From NCBI GenBank assembly GCA_031430035.1, contig JANPAS010000130.1, positions 1 through 8,338 on the forward strand: a stretch of DNA of 8,338 bases. Direction: 5' to 3'. The DNA comes from JASGCK01 sp031430035. Its GTDB lineage: Bacteria; Pseudomonadota; Gammaproteobacteria; Burkholderiales; Burkholderiaceae_C. Of the stretch, positions 1 through 6,675 are shown one piece after another. The notes below the pieces were generated by a model that was not told the origin of the DNA, ran no database searches, and saw only the letters and a program-made list of their open reading frames with translations. Position 1 is the first letter of the stretch. Each line of letters begins with the position of its first letter. The position numbers and the translations under genes are program-made.

Positions 1-1068
1 GGCAAGCCAAGCAAATGCCGCCGCTTCCACTTGCATGACGGGAATACCCAAAGCGTCGGTTGTTTCGATTTCGATGTGCGGCATGGCTACTCGCAAACGT
101 TGCATCAAATAATCGTTGAGCGCCCCGCCACCACACACATAAAGCGACTCAAAACCCGCGCCGTAGTCACGCATAGCAAGCACAATAGACTGCGCCGTTA
201 GCTCCGCCAGCGTCGCCTGCACATCGGCAGGGTCTAAAGATGCAAAGGAAGCGTCCATTGCCAAACACGCTTGCAGCCAATCAGAGTGGAACAAATCACG
301 CCCAGTACTCTTGGGTATTGATTTTGAAAAATAGGCATCTCGCAAGAGCACATCCAGAAAGGGCTGCGAGACTACCCCACTGGCAGCCCAAGCACCATAT
401 GCATCGTAGGGCATGCCCGTGTGCGCCATCGTCCATGTGTCCATCAGCACATTGCCAGGGCCTGTATCGAAGCCTTGGACTGTGCCATCGGCGTGCAGCA
501 AGCTCACATTCGCAATCCCGCCGATATTAAGCACAGCAATGTTTTGTCCTTCTTGTCCAAATACGGCCTTATGAAACGCAGGAACCAGCGGTGCGCCCTG
601 CCCGCCAGCTGCTACATCACGAGTTCGTAAATCCGCTACCACGTCAATTCCTGTGCGCTCTGCGAGCAAAGCAGGGTTATTGATCTGTATGGTGTAGCCG
701 CCGCCATCAGCTGCAGATCCACTTGGGCAATGCCGCACGGTTTGCCCATGCGCACCAATGGCCGTAATGTCCGCGCTCTCTAGTTCTGCTGAATAGAGCA
801 ATCCCGCCACCACTTGCGCATAGAGCAGCACCAACTGATTCGCAGCGAGACTGGCTCGGTGCAGCTCGTTGGTGCCAACGGCGTTGAGCGCCAGCATTTC
901 GGCTTTCAAGTTAGCAGAAAACGGCAAGCTGTGATGCGCAACCACTTTGCAGTCACCACCAGCCAAATCGACCACTACACCATCCACACCGTCCATTGAC
1001 GTACCCGACATCAAGCCGATGTAGTAGTCATGTTTTGCTAGTCGTGTTGCAGTCTGCGGTGTGCTCAT
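1..1068 (-). CDS. anmK: Anhydro-N-acetylmuramic acid kinase, 3' end beyond window
   Basis: AnmK opens and phosphorylates 1,6-anhydro-N-acetylmuramic acid to MurNAc-6-phosphate in the cytoplasm, a step of peptidoglycan recycling. My reading of the reverse strand gives 356 open codons with no stop, so the left edge cuts off only the last few residues of a protein usually near 370. Visible family motifs are the ATP-binding GLMSGTSMDGVD (residues 18-29), AHGQT (106-110), the substrate region ADLRTRDVAAGGQGAPLVP (145-163), NIGGIANVS (181-189), GFDTGPGN (199-206, probably holding the catalytic Asp) and CGGGALN (312-318). The start is the ATG at 1068: no clear Shine-Dalgarno precedes it, but MSGTSMDG follows at the usual distance from the N-terminus. 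It diverges from tyrS with 12 bases between. I see no frameshift. Confidence 0.95.
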   Translation of the reverse strand, partial: MSTPQTATRLAKHDYYIGLMSGTSMDGVDGVVVDLAGGDCKVVAHHSLPFSANLKAEMLALNAVGTNELHRASLAANQLVLLYAQVVAGLLYSAELESADITAIGAHGQTVRHCPSGSAADGGGYTIQINNPALLAERTGIDVVADLRTRDVAAGGQGAPLVPAFHKAVFGQEGQNIAVLNIGGIANVSLLHADGTVQGFDTGPGNVLMDTWTMAHTGMPYDAYGAWAASGVVSQPFLDVLLRDAYFSKSIPKSTGRDLFHSDWLQACLAMDASFASLDPADVQATLAELTAQSIVLAMRDYGAGFESLYVCGGGALNDYLMQRLRVAMPHIEIETTDALGIPVMQVEAAAFAWLA

Positions 1069-1073
1069 AAAAT
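1047..1073 (+). promoter_or_regulatory. Candidate tyrS promoter inside the anmK 5' end
   Basis: A TAAAAT sequence at 1068-1073 matches five of six -10 positions and ends seven bases before the tyrS ATG at 1081. The -35 side is poor; TTGCAG at 1047-1052 keeps only the TTG and sits 15 bases away. Any promoter within the 12-base gap must use anmK coding DNA, and transcription from this box would start at the ATG itself. No Shine-Dalgarno sequence is seen before 1081, which fits a leaderless message. Confidence 0.35.
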
Positions 1074-1075
1074 CA

Positions 1076-1103
1076 ATTGTATGAACTCTCAAGAAACTGC
1101 TAA
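1076..1103 (-). promoter_or_regulatory. Candidate anmK promoter inside the tyrS 5' end
   Basis: On the minus strand a TACAAT box (1081 to 1076, five of six matches to the sigma-70 -10 consensus) lies seven bases before the anmK ATG. A TTAGCA sequence (1103 to 1098, four of six matches to the -35) stands 16 bases upstream of it. If used, transcription would begin at or within a base or so of the start codon, giving a leaderless or nearly leaderless mRNA. The promoter lies largely inside the first codons of tyrS. This is motif inspection only. Confidence 0.4.
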
Positions 1104-2328
1104 ATCTTCACCTGAAATGTCCCCATCTGTCCAAGCGGCACTCGCCGTCTCTCTACGCGGAGTCAACGAACTTATCCCGCAAAACGAGTGGATCAAAAAA
1201 CTCCAAAAATCTGAAAAAACGGGCGTGCCGCTGCGCATCAAACTAGGACTCGACCCCACTGCTCCTGACCTGCATTTGGGCCATACCGTGGTACTCAACA
1301 AAATGCGTCAACTGCAAGACCTTGGGCACACCGTCATCTTTTTAATTGGCGACTTCACCAGCACCATTGGCGACCCATCAGGACGCAACAGCACCCGCCC
1401 GCCGCTCACCCGCGAGCAGATCGAAGCCAACGCCACGACCTACTTCAACCAAGCCACGCTAGTACTGGATAAAAGCAAAACAGAAGTCCGCTACAACAGC
1501 GAGTGGAGCGATGCGCTAGGCGCTCGCGGGATGATTACGCTTGCGGCTAAATACACGGTCGCCCGCATGATGGAGCGCGACGATTTTGATAAGCGCTACA
1601 AGGCCGAGCAGTCGATTTCGGTCCACGAATTTTTGTATCCACTCATGCAAGGCTACGACAGTGTGGCGCTCAAAAGCGATTTAGAGTTGGGCGGCACCGA
1701 TCAAAAGTTCAACCTGCTGATGGGACGCCACTTGCAAGTGGAATACGGCCAAGAGCCGCAGTGCATTTTGACCATGCCACTCTTGGAAGGCTTAGATGGC
1801 GTGGACAAAATGTCCAAAAGCAAAAACAACTACATCGGCATCACCGAAGAACCCAACACCATGTTCGCCAAAGTCATGTCGATTAGCGATGTGCTGATGT
1901 GGAAGTGGTACACCTTACTCTCATTCAAATCTGAGGCCGAGATCGCAGCTCTCAAAGCTGAAGTGGACGCAGGCAGAAATCCACGCGATGCCAAGGTCAT
2001 GCTCGCCAAAGAAATCACGGCACGTTTTCACTCTGTGGCTCTAGCAGATGCAGCCGAGCAAGACTTCAATAACCGCGCCAAAGGTGGCATTCCCGATCAG
2101 ATTGATGAAGTGACTCACGCGTTAGAAGATGGCGCACCCGTTGGCATAGCCGCCCTCTTGAAAGCCTTGCTGCTTGCGGCCTCCAACGGAGAAGCCAATC
2201 GCCTGATTGACGGCGGTGGCGTGCGCGTGAATTCCGAAGTCGTTACAGATAAAGGGCTCAAGCTAGAAGCGGGCACTTACGTTGTGCAGGTGGGTAAGCG
2301 CAAGTTTGTACGGGTGACGCTTTCTTGA
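1081..2328 (+). CDS. tyrS: Tyrosyl-tRNA synthetase
   Basis: This class I aminoacyl-tRNA synthetase activates tyrosine with ATP and loads it on tRNA-Tyr in the cytoplasm; it is essential. The 415 residues match the normal family length. The Rossmann catalytic domain holds the HIGH-type motif HLGH (65-68) after KLGLDPTAPD, the segment FLIGDFTSTIGDPSGRN (87-103), the substrate region ELGGTDQKFN (202-211) and KMSKS (243-247). The C-terminal 60 or so residues form an S4-type RNA-binding domain (ANRLIDGGGVRVN and following). The ATG at 1081 is chosen because the extension before the conserved core resembles relatives; an in-frame ATG at 1117 is a possible alternative. Neither has a clear ribosome binding site. 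I see no T-box and no obvious terminator after the stop. Confidence 0.97.
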   Translation: MNSQETAKSSPEMSPSVQAALAVSLRGVNELIPQNEWIKKLQKSEKTGVPLRIKLGLDPTAPDLHLGHTVVLNKMRQLQDLGHTVIFLIGDFTSTIGDPSGRNSTRPPLTREQIEANATTYFNQATLVLDKSKTEVRYNSEWSDALGARGMITLAAKYTVARMMERDDFDKRYKAEQSISVHEFLYPLMQGYDSVALKSDLELGGTDQKFNLLMGRHLQVEYGQEPQCILTMPLLEGLDGVDKMSKSKNNYIGITEEPNTMFAKVMSISDVLMWKWYTLLSFKSEAEIAALKAEVDAGRNPRDAKVMLAKEITARFHSVALADAAEQDFNNRAKGGIPDQIDEVTHALEDGAPVGIAALLKALLLAASNGEANRLIDGGGVRVNSEVVTDKGLKLEAGTYVVQVGKRKFVRVTLS

Positions 2329-2369
2329 AGTAACCATTGAAGCCACTACTTACTAGAATGGGATGAAAT

Positions 2370-3209
2370 ATGGAGTCATACACTTTACCCATTCACTTCG
2401 GAAACTTTGAGGGAAAGCATGAAATTGACTCTGATAGCTTTGTTGTTTTTCTTGATGCATACAAAGAATTAGCCAAGCAATTTGGCTTGCATCTAGAAAT
2501 ACAGGTTGGCGTTCCGACTGAAGGCGGATGGAAAATAAACCTACTGCTCGCTGCTCTTGCTTTTGTTGGCCCCAGCCCAATCACTACGTTTTTTACTGGC
2601 CATAGTGCCGATGATTTGGCGAAAATGGAAAGAGAAAAAGTTCTTGGTATAGTAAATCAATACATCACAACGCCTGCAGTATCTCTCCCAGAAACTCCTC
2701 CCAAAGAATGCATTAGGCAAAAAAATAATATTTACAAGCAATTTTCAAAAGATCCGTGCATTCACAGCTTCCGTTTAGGTGGAATAGATGCTATTCCAAG
2801 AGGAAATTTTCATCTTTATCTGCAGGAAGAACCCGAAGAGGTCGATCTATATCTCGGCGAGACCAATATCACTGTCCACAGCCCTGCTTGGAAAGGGAAG
2901 AGATCATGGAAAGGGAAAATTGATATTCTTGATGAAAAAGAACGATCCTTTGATTTCGATCAAGATTTAACAGGTAAGTTTTGGGAGCAGGTAAAACTTG
3001 ATCAATTGACACTTCCTGACATCATGCGAGTGCAACTAGTAGAACGCCCAGCACATAAAGTTAAGCTTCAAGTTATCAGGGTGATAAGCTACAACAATCG
3101 CCAAATAGACACGCTGCTTGCAGACGCAGACATCGGTAAATTCGCCTCATTGAACAGTGTGAAACCGCAATTGCCAACTAGCGCGCAAGCCAATCTATTC
3201 CCGACGTGA
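2370..3209 (+). CDS. Unrecognised 279-residue protein of the accessory island
   Basis: I do not recognise this family. The start ATG at 2370 has a plausible ribosome binding site (GGGAT six bases upstream) and the frame is open for 279 codons, so it looks intact. Residues 1-52 read as alternating strands and a helix (DAYKELAKQFG). Residues 54-76 are hydrophobic (INLLLAALAFVGPSP and on), but contain Gly-Pro and Pro, so a membrane segment is uncertain. The rest is charged and probably beta-rich, with WKGKIDI, FWEQVKLDQLTLPDIMRVQL and KLQVIRVISYNN, and it ends in NLFPT. No signal peptide or known catalytic motif is visible. The gene is visibly more AT-rich than tyrS and acnB and uses rarer A/T-ending codons, which suggests acquisition by transfer. 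It lies 41 bases after tyrS and converges on the toxin-antitoxin operon. A TAGAAT box at 2354-2359 could be a -10, without a good -35. Confidence 0.8.
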   Translation: MESYTLPIHFGNFEGKHEIDSDSFVVFLDAYKELAKQFGLHLEIQVGVPTEGGWKINLLLAALAFVGPSPITTFFTGHSADDLAKMEREKVLGIVNQYITTPAVSLPETPPKECIRQKNNIYKQFSKDPCIHSFRLGGIDAIPRGNFHLYLQEEPEEVDLYLGETNITVHSPAWKGKRSWKGKIDILDEKERSFDFDQDLTGKFWEQVKLDQLTLPDIMRVQLVERPAHKVKLQVIRVISYNNRQIDTLLADADIGKFASLNSVKPQLPTSAQANLFPT

Positions 3210-3223
3210 ATACACTAATCGCC

Positions 3224-3252
3224 GCTTAAGCTGTGACCGTTTTCACTGCCGC
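3224..3252 (-). repeat. Possible degenerate second copy of the acnB 3' end
   Basis: Read on the minus strand this stretch ends GCGGCA GTG AAA ACG GTC ACA GCT TAA. It aligns with the last codons of acnB (4035-4072): ten identical bases around the TAA (3224-3233 and 4035-4044) and 14 of 17 identical further in (3236-3252 and 4056-4072). The two blocks differ in spacing by nine bases, that is three codons, so the frame is kept and the stop codons coincide. No acnB-like sequence is evident beyond 3252. It could be a remnant of an acnB 3' end left by insertion or recombination, or chance similarity. Confidence 0.4.
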
Positions 3253-3269
3253 GTGACGTTCTGTATGCT

Positions 3270-3581
3270 TCAAACCTCAGCAAAATTATTAATTCTGACC
3301 GAGCCGTCAGGAAAATGAGCTATTAACTCTAACGCTCCACCCATCGCCTCGATGTGACTGCGCAGGGTTGATAAATACATATCGGTGCGTTTTTCTAATT
3401 TAGCAATTGACGGTTGCTGCACATGCAGAATGTCCGCCAAGACTTTTTGCGACAGGCCACGCGCCTGGCGCAATTCGTTCAAAGGCATTTCGGCCAAGAG
3501 CACATCGGCGCGCGCTTTTGACCGTGACAAAGCGCTAGTGGGCATACGAGCGCGCAGTTCTGAGAAATTTTTAGCTTTCAT
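3270..3581 (-). CDS. XRE-family antitoxin (HigA-like)
   Basis: This 103-residue protein is the likely antitoxin and autorepressor of a type II toxin-antitoxin pair. Residues about 34-65 (LNELRQARGLSQKVLADIL, then VQQPSIAKLEKR) are a classic Cro/C1-type helix-turn-helix, and residues 66-85 (YLSTLRSHIEAMGG) continue the XRE antitoxin pattern. The first 30 residues and the C-terminal tail would contact the toxin or dimerise. It is the second gene of the operon: its ATG overlaps the last 11 bases of the toxin gene, and a strong Shine-Dalgarno, AAGGAAGGA, lies ten bases upstream inside the toxin frame. That arrangement couples its translation to the toxin and should favour antitoxin excess. The naming rests on the HTH, the gene pair and the toxin-first order known from HigBA-like systems. 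Confidence 0.88.
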   Translation of the reverse strand: MKAKNFSELRARMPTSALSRSKARADVLLAEMPLNELRQARGLSQKVLADILHVQQPSIAKLEKRTDMYLSTLRSHIEAMGGALELIAHFPDGSVRINNFAEV

Positions 3582-3942
3582 TTTTAATCAGTCCTTCCTT
3601 TTTTAATTCATCCAAGTGTTCGCCGTACAGCCGATCCGCAACGGGGATATAGGTGTCGTACCAGCGACCATCGCCAGTCTTGTCACCGCCAATCAGCAAA
3701 ATAGCGGAGCGCCTTGGATCGAATGCGTATAGCGTCCGAAACGGTTTGCCACCATGCTGCGTTCTTAGCTCGCGCATATGACTAAACTTCGAACCATTCA
3801 CGCCGCTAGAGTGAGGGAATCCCAAACTTGGGCCACGCGCTTCGAGCAAACGCACCGAGGTGTCGAGTGACTCTTGCTCCTCTATGGTCAGCGTGCTCCA
3901 CCACGCACCAAACTCATCTGTGTATTCGATGTTCCATGTCAT
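3571..3942 (-). CDS. RelE/HigB-like (Gp49 family) toxin
   Basis: This 123-residue basic protein resembles type II toxins of the RelE/ParE superfamily, specifically the phage-derived Gp49/HigB-like branch, whose members usually cut mRNA at the ribosome. The visible pattern is WNIEYTDEFGAWW with a helix (residues 3-35), then MRELRTQHGGKPFRTLYAF (56-74), RSAILLIGGDKTG (78-90), and a helical tail YIPVADRLYGEHLDELKKEG (98-117). The reading frame stays open upstream to an ATG at 4002, but that start lies inside the acnB terminator hairpin. I choose the ATG at 3942, which begins MTWNIEY like relatives and sits just after a perfect -10 box. No Shine-Dalgarno precedes it, so the message may be leaderless and poorly translated. 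RNase activity is inferred from the family; the exact target is unknown. Confidence 0.88.
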   Translation of the reverse strand: MTWNIEYTDEFGAWWSTLTIEEQESLDTSVRLLEARGPSLGFPHSSGVNGSKFSHMRELRTQHGGKPFRTLYAFDPRRSAILLIGGDKTGDGRWYDTYIPVADRLYGEHLDELKKEGLIKNES

Positions 3943-3948
3943 GGGCAA

Positions 3949-3976
3949 ATTATAGCCTTGAAGGAATATATGTGAA
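3949..3976 (-). promoter_or_regulatory. Sigma-70 promoter of the toxin-antitoxin operon
   Basis: On the minus strand TTCACA (3976 to 3971, five of six matches to the -35) is followed after 16 bases by a perfect TATAAT (3954 to 3949). Six bases, TTGCCC, then separate the -10 from the toxin ATG at 3942, so the predicted first transcribed base is about the A of the start codon. This is the best promoter match I see in the window. Confidence 0.75.
3951..3970. promoter_or_regulatory. Candidate antitoxin operator (inverted repeat)
   Basis: The half-sites TATA-G-CCTT and AAGG-AA-TATA face each other around a single G at 3960. The central CCTT/AAGG arms are symmetric, and the outer TATA arms are offset by one base. 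The repeat fills the spacer between -35 and -10 and overlaps the -10, where an XRE antitoxin such as the one encoded here would block RNA polymerase. Binding is inferred from position. Confidence 0.5.
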
Positions 3977-3981
3977 TCATA

Positions 3982-4015
3982 AAAAATCCCCAGCACTCGC
4001 ACACTGGGGATTTTT
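3982..4015 (-). terminator. Rho-independent terminator of acnB, potentially bidirectional
   Basis: AAAAATCCCCAG (3982-3993) and CTGGGGATTTTT (4004-4015) form a perfect 12-base-pair stem around a ten-base loop. On the acnB strand it ends in a run of T, 21 bases after the acnB stop. The A and T runs on both sides would also allow termination on the plus strand, for instance of transcripts coming through from tyrS and the island gene. Confidence 0.85.
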
Positions 4016-4034
4016 ATTTTGAAGGTTGACTAAA

Positions 4035-4072
4035 GCTTAAGCTGCCTCAGCCTTCACCGTATCCGCTGCCGC
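4035..4072 (-). repeat. acnB 3' end, partner of the repeat at 3224-3252
   Basis: This is the true end of acnB, including its TAA at 4039-4037. It shares GCTTAAGCTG and a 17-base block with the sequence at 3224-3252, in the same orientation. The two copies bracket the toxin-antitoxin operon and the acnB terminator. Confidence 0.4.
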
Positions 4073-6649
4073 TTGGAACTCTTCCATCTTGTCAAAGTTC
4101 ATGTACTTGTAAACATTGGCGCTGTCTTTGTTGATCACGCCCACATCGGCCAAGTATTCGGCTTTCGTTGGGATGCGTCCAATCTTGGATGCAATCGCTG
4201 ATAGCTCGGCGCTGGCCAAATACACGAAGGTGTTTTTGCCTAGGCGGTTCGGGAAGTTACGCGTGCTGGTGGACATGACCGTTGCGCCTTCTTTCACCTG
4301 CGCTTGGTTGCCCATGCACAGCGAGCAACCTGGCATTTCCATACGCGCACCTGCTGCGCCAAACACGCCGTAGTGGCCTTCGGCGGTGAGCTGAGCGGCA
4401 TCCATCTTGGTAGGCGGTGCCATCCACAGTTTGACGGGGATATCACGCTTGCCTTCCAGCAGTTTTGATGCTGCGCGGAAGTGACCGATATTGGTCATGC
4501 ACGAACCAATAAACACTTCATCAATCTTGTTGCCAGCCACGTCGGATAAGGTCTTCGCGTCATCGGGATCATTCGGGCAGCAAACGATTGGCTCGGTGAT
4601 TTCGTTCATGTCAATCTCGATCACCGATGTGTACTCAGCGTCTTTGTCGGCCTTGAGCAGCTGCGGATTGGCGAGCCATTTCTCCATCTCTTTCACGCGG
4701 CGTGCAATGGTGCGAGCGTCTGCATAGCCGCCTGCAATCATGGATTTGAGCAGCGTGATGTTGGACTGCAAATACTCTTTCACGGGCGCGTCGTTGAGTG
4801 CCACGGTGCAACCTGCGGCAGAGCGCTCGGCAGAGGCATCGGCCAATTCAAACGCTTGTTCGATTTTCAAATCTGGCAAGCCTTCAATCTCTAGGATGCG
4901 ACCTGAGAAGATGTTTTTCTTGCCTTGCTTGGCAACCGTGAGCAAACCTGCTTTGATGGCATACAGCGGAATGGCATGAACGAGGTCACGCAGCGTCACG
5001 CCAGGTTGCATTTGGCCTTTAAAGCGCACCAGCACGGACTCGGGCATATCGAGTGGCATCACGCCAGTGGCAGCACCAAACGCAACGAGACCAGAGCCTG
5101 CTGGGAAGCTGATACCAATTGGGAAACGTGTATGACTGTCGCCGCCTGTGCCCACGGTGTCGGGCAACAACATGCGGTTGAGCCAGCTGTGGATGATGCC
5201 GTCACCAGGACGCAGCGAAATACCGCCGCGATTGCTAATGAACTCTGGCAACTCGTGGTGTGTCTTCACGTCCACAGGTTTTGGATAGGCGGCTGTATGG
5301 CAGAAGGATTGCATCACCAAATCAGCTGAGAAGCCAAGGCAAGCCAAGTCTTTCAGCTCGTCGCGTGTCATAGGGCCTGTGGTGTCTTGCGATCCCACCG
5401 ATGTCATCTTCGGTTCACAGTACGTGCCTGGGCGAACGCCTTGGCCTTCTGGGAAGCCACAAGCACGTCCGACCATTTTTTGCGCCAGCGTAAAGCCTTT
5501 GGTAGAAGCCACAGGAGCAGTAGGCAAACGGAACAGCGTAGAGGCTGGCAAGCCCAATGCGACGCGCGCTTTGGCCGTCAAGCTGCGACCAATGATGAGT
5601 GGAATACGTCCGCCAGCGCGGACTTCGTCAAACAGCACATCGCTCTTGATTTGGAATTCAGACACCACAGCGCCATTCTTCAAAGCCTTGCCCGCATAGG
5701 GCTGCAGCTCGATTTCGTCGCCCATGTTCATCTGAGACACGTCCAGCTCGATCGGCAATGCGCCCGAGTCTTCCATGGTGTTGTAAAAAATCGGCGCAAT
5801 CGCAGTGCCAAGGCACACGCCGCCAAAACGTTTATTCGGCACAAATGGAATGTCCACGCCCGTCCACCACAGCACGCTGTTGGTAGCAGACTTGCGGCTA
5901 GAGCCTGTACCCACCACATCGCCCACGTAAGCAATGAAACGACCTGCTTTGTCGGCCTTGGCACGCATGTCGTTCAGCATTTGAATCGGGCCGCGTTTGC
6001 CGTCTTCTTCTGGCGTGATGCCATCGCGTGTATTTTTAAGCATGGCGAGTGCGTGCAATGGAATATCGGGGCGGCTCCATGCATCGGGCGCTGGCGAGAG
6101 GTCGTCAGTATTGGTCTCACCCGTCACTTTAAACACGGTCAATTGAATGCTTTGTGGCACTTCTGGGCGGCTGGTAAACCATTCGCCATCGGCCCAGCTT
6201 TGCAGCACAGCTTTTGCATTCGCATTGCCTTTTTCGGCTTTTTCTTGCACGTCATGGAACTGGTCAAACATGAGCAGCGTTTTCTTGAGTGCAGCAGCAG
6301 CAATGCCGCCCACTTCTGCATCGTCCAGCATCTCAATCAGCGGCGTGAGGTTGTAGCCGCCTACCATCGTGCCAAGCAATTCCACGGCTTTTGCGCGAGA
6401 GATGAGTGTGCATTTTTCTGTACCGTGTGCAATAGCAGCCAGATACGATGCCTTCACCTTGGCAGCATCGTCGACGCCCGCAGGCACGCGGTGCGTGATA
6501 AGGTCAAGCAGTTGCACCTCTTGCCCAGCGGACGGTGCTTTCAAAAGCTCAATGACTTCAGCCGTTTGTTTGGCAGTCAGCGGCAATGCAGGCACGCCAA
6601 TGGCGGCGCGTTCGGCAACGTGTTGGTTGTAGGTATCAATCATGCTCAT
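4037..6649 (-). CDS. acnB: Aconitate hydratase B
   Basis: AcnB isomerises citrate to isocitrate through cis-aconitate in the TCA cycle; in several bacteria it also carries 2-methylaconitate activity or acts as an iron-sensing RNA-binding apoprotein. The 870 residues match the usual AcnB length. An N-terminal HEAT-like helical domain covers about 1-160, and the swivel domain about 165-375 with GDVVGTGSSRKSATNS (243-258). The catalytic domains follow, with GGDSHTRFP (502-510). The three [4Fe-4S] ligands are Cys717 in FIGSCMTN and Cys775 and Cys778 in MPGCSLCMGNQ. The frame stays open to an ATG at 6754, but the ATG at 6649 is chosen: it has a GAGA ribosome binding site five bases upstream and begins MSMIDTYNQHVAERA like relatives (the ATG at 6643 is possible). 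It follows the small secreted protein gene by 26 bases and ends at a strong terminator. Confidence 0.97.
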   Translation of the reverse strand: MSMIDTYNQHVAERAAIGVPALPLTAKQTAEVIELLKAPSAGQEVQLLDLITHRVPAGVDDAAKVKASYLAAIAHGTEKCTLISRAKAVELLGTMVGGYNLTPLIEMLDDAEVGGIAAAALKKTLLMFDQFHDVQEKAEKGNANAKAVLQSWADGEWFTSRPEVPQSIQLTVFKVTGETNTDDLSPAPDAWSRPDIPLHALAMLKNTRDGITPEEDGKRGPIQMLNDMRAKADKAGRFIAYVGDVVGTGSSRKSATNSVLWWTGVDIPFVPNKRFGGVCLGTAIAPIFYNTMEDSGALPIELDVSQMNMGDEIELQPYAGKALKNGAVVSEFQIKSDVLFDEVRAGGRIPLIIGRSLTAKARVALGLPASTLFRLPTAPVASTKGFTLAQKMVGRACGFPEGQGVRPGTYCEPKMTSVGSQDTTGPMTRDELKDLACLGFSADLVMQSFCHTAAYPKPVDVKTHHELPEFISNRGGISLRPGDGIIHSWLNRMLLPDTVGTGGDSHTRFPIGISFPAGSGLVAFGAATGVMPLDMPESVLVRFKGQMQPGVTLRDLVHAIPLYAIKAGLLTVAKQGKKNIFSGRILEIEGLPDLKIEQAFELADASAERSAAGCTVALNDAPVKEYLQSNITLLKSMIAGGYADARTIARRVKEMEKWLANPQLLKADKDAEYTSVIEIDMNEITEPIVCCPNDPDDAKTLSDVAGNKIDEVFIGSCMTNIGHFRAASKLLEGKRDIPVKLWMAPPTKMDAAQLTAEGHYGVFGAAGARMEMPGCSLCMGNQAQVKEGATVMSTSTRNFPNRLGKNTFVYLASAELSAIASKIGRIPTKAEYLADVGVINKDSANVYKYMNFDKMEEFQAAADTVKAEAA

Positions 6650-6675
6650 GGTGGTTCTCTTTTCAATAAAAATAA

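Noticed and set aside
2325..2342. Two TTGAAG boxes after tyrS as -35 elements for the orphan gene
   Set aside because: Their spacing to the TAGAAT box at 2354 is 23 and 11 bases, outside the usable range.
2423..2600. Membrane anchor in the orphan protein from its hydrophobic segment
   Set aside because: The hydrophobic stretch is broken by Gly-Pro-Ser-Pro and is flanked by sequence typical of a soluble fold, so I do not call it a transmembrane helix.
3233..3260. Short hairpins (GTGA/TCAC) between the orphan gene and the antitoxin, as a terminator
   Set aside because: The stem is only four base pairs and no T run follows on either strand.
3943..4002. Upstream start for the toxin at 4002
   Set aside because: The added 20 residues would be encoded within the acnB terminator and the toxin promoter itself, and relatives begin near MTWNIEY.
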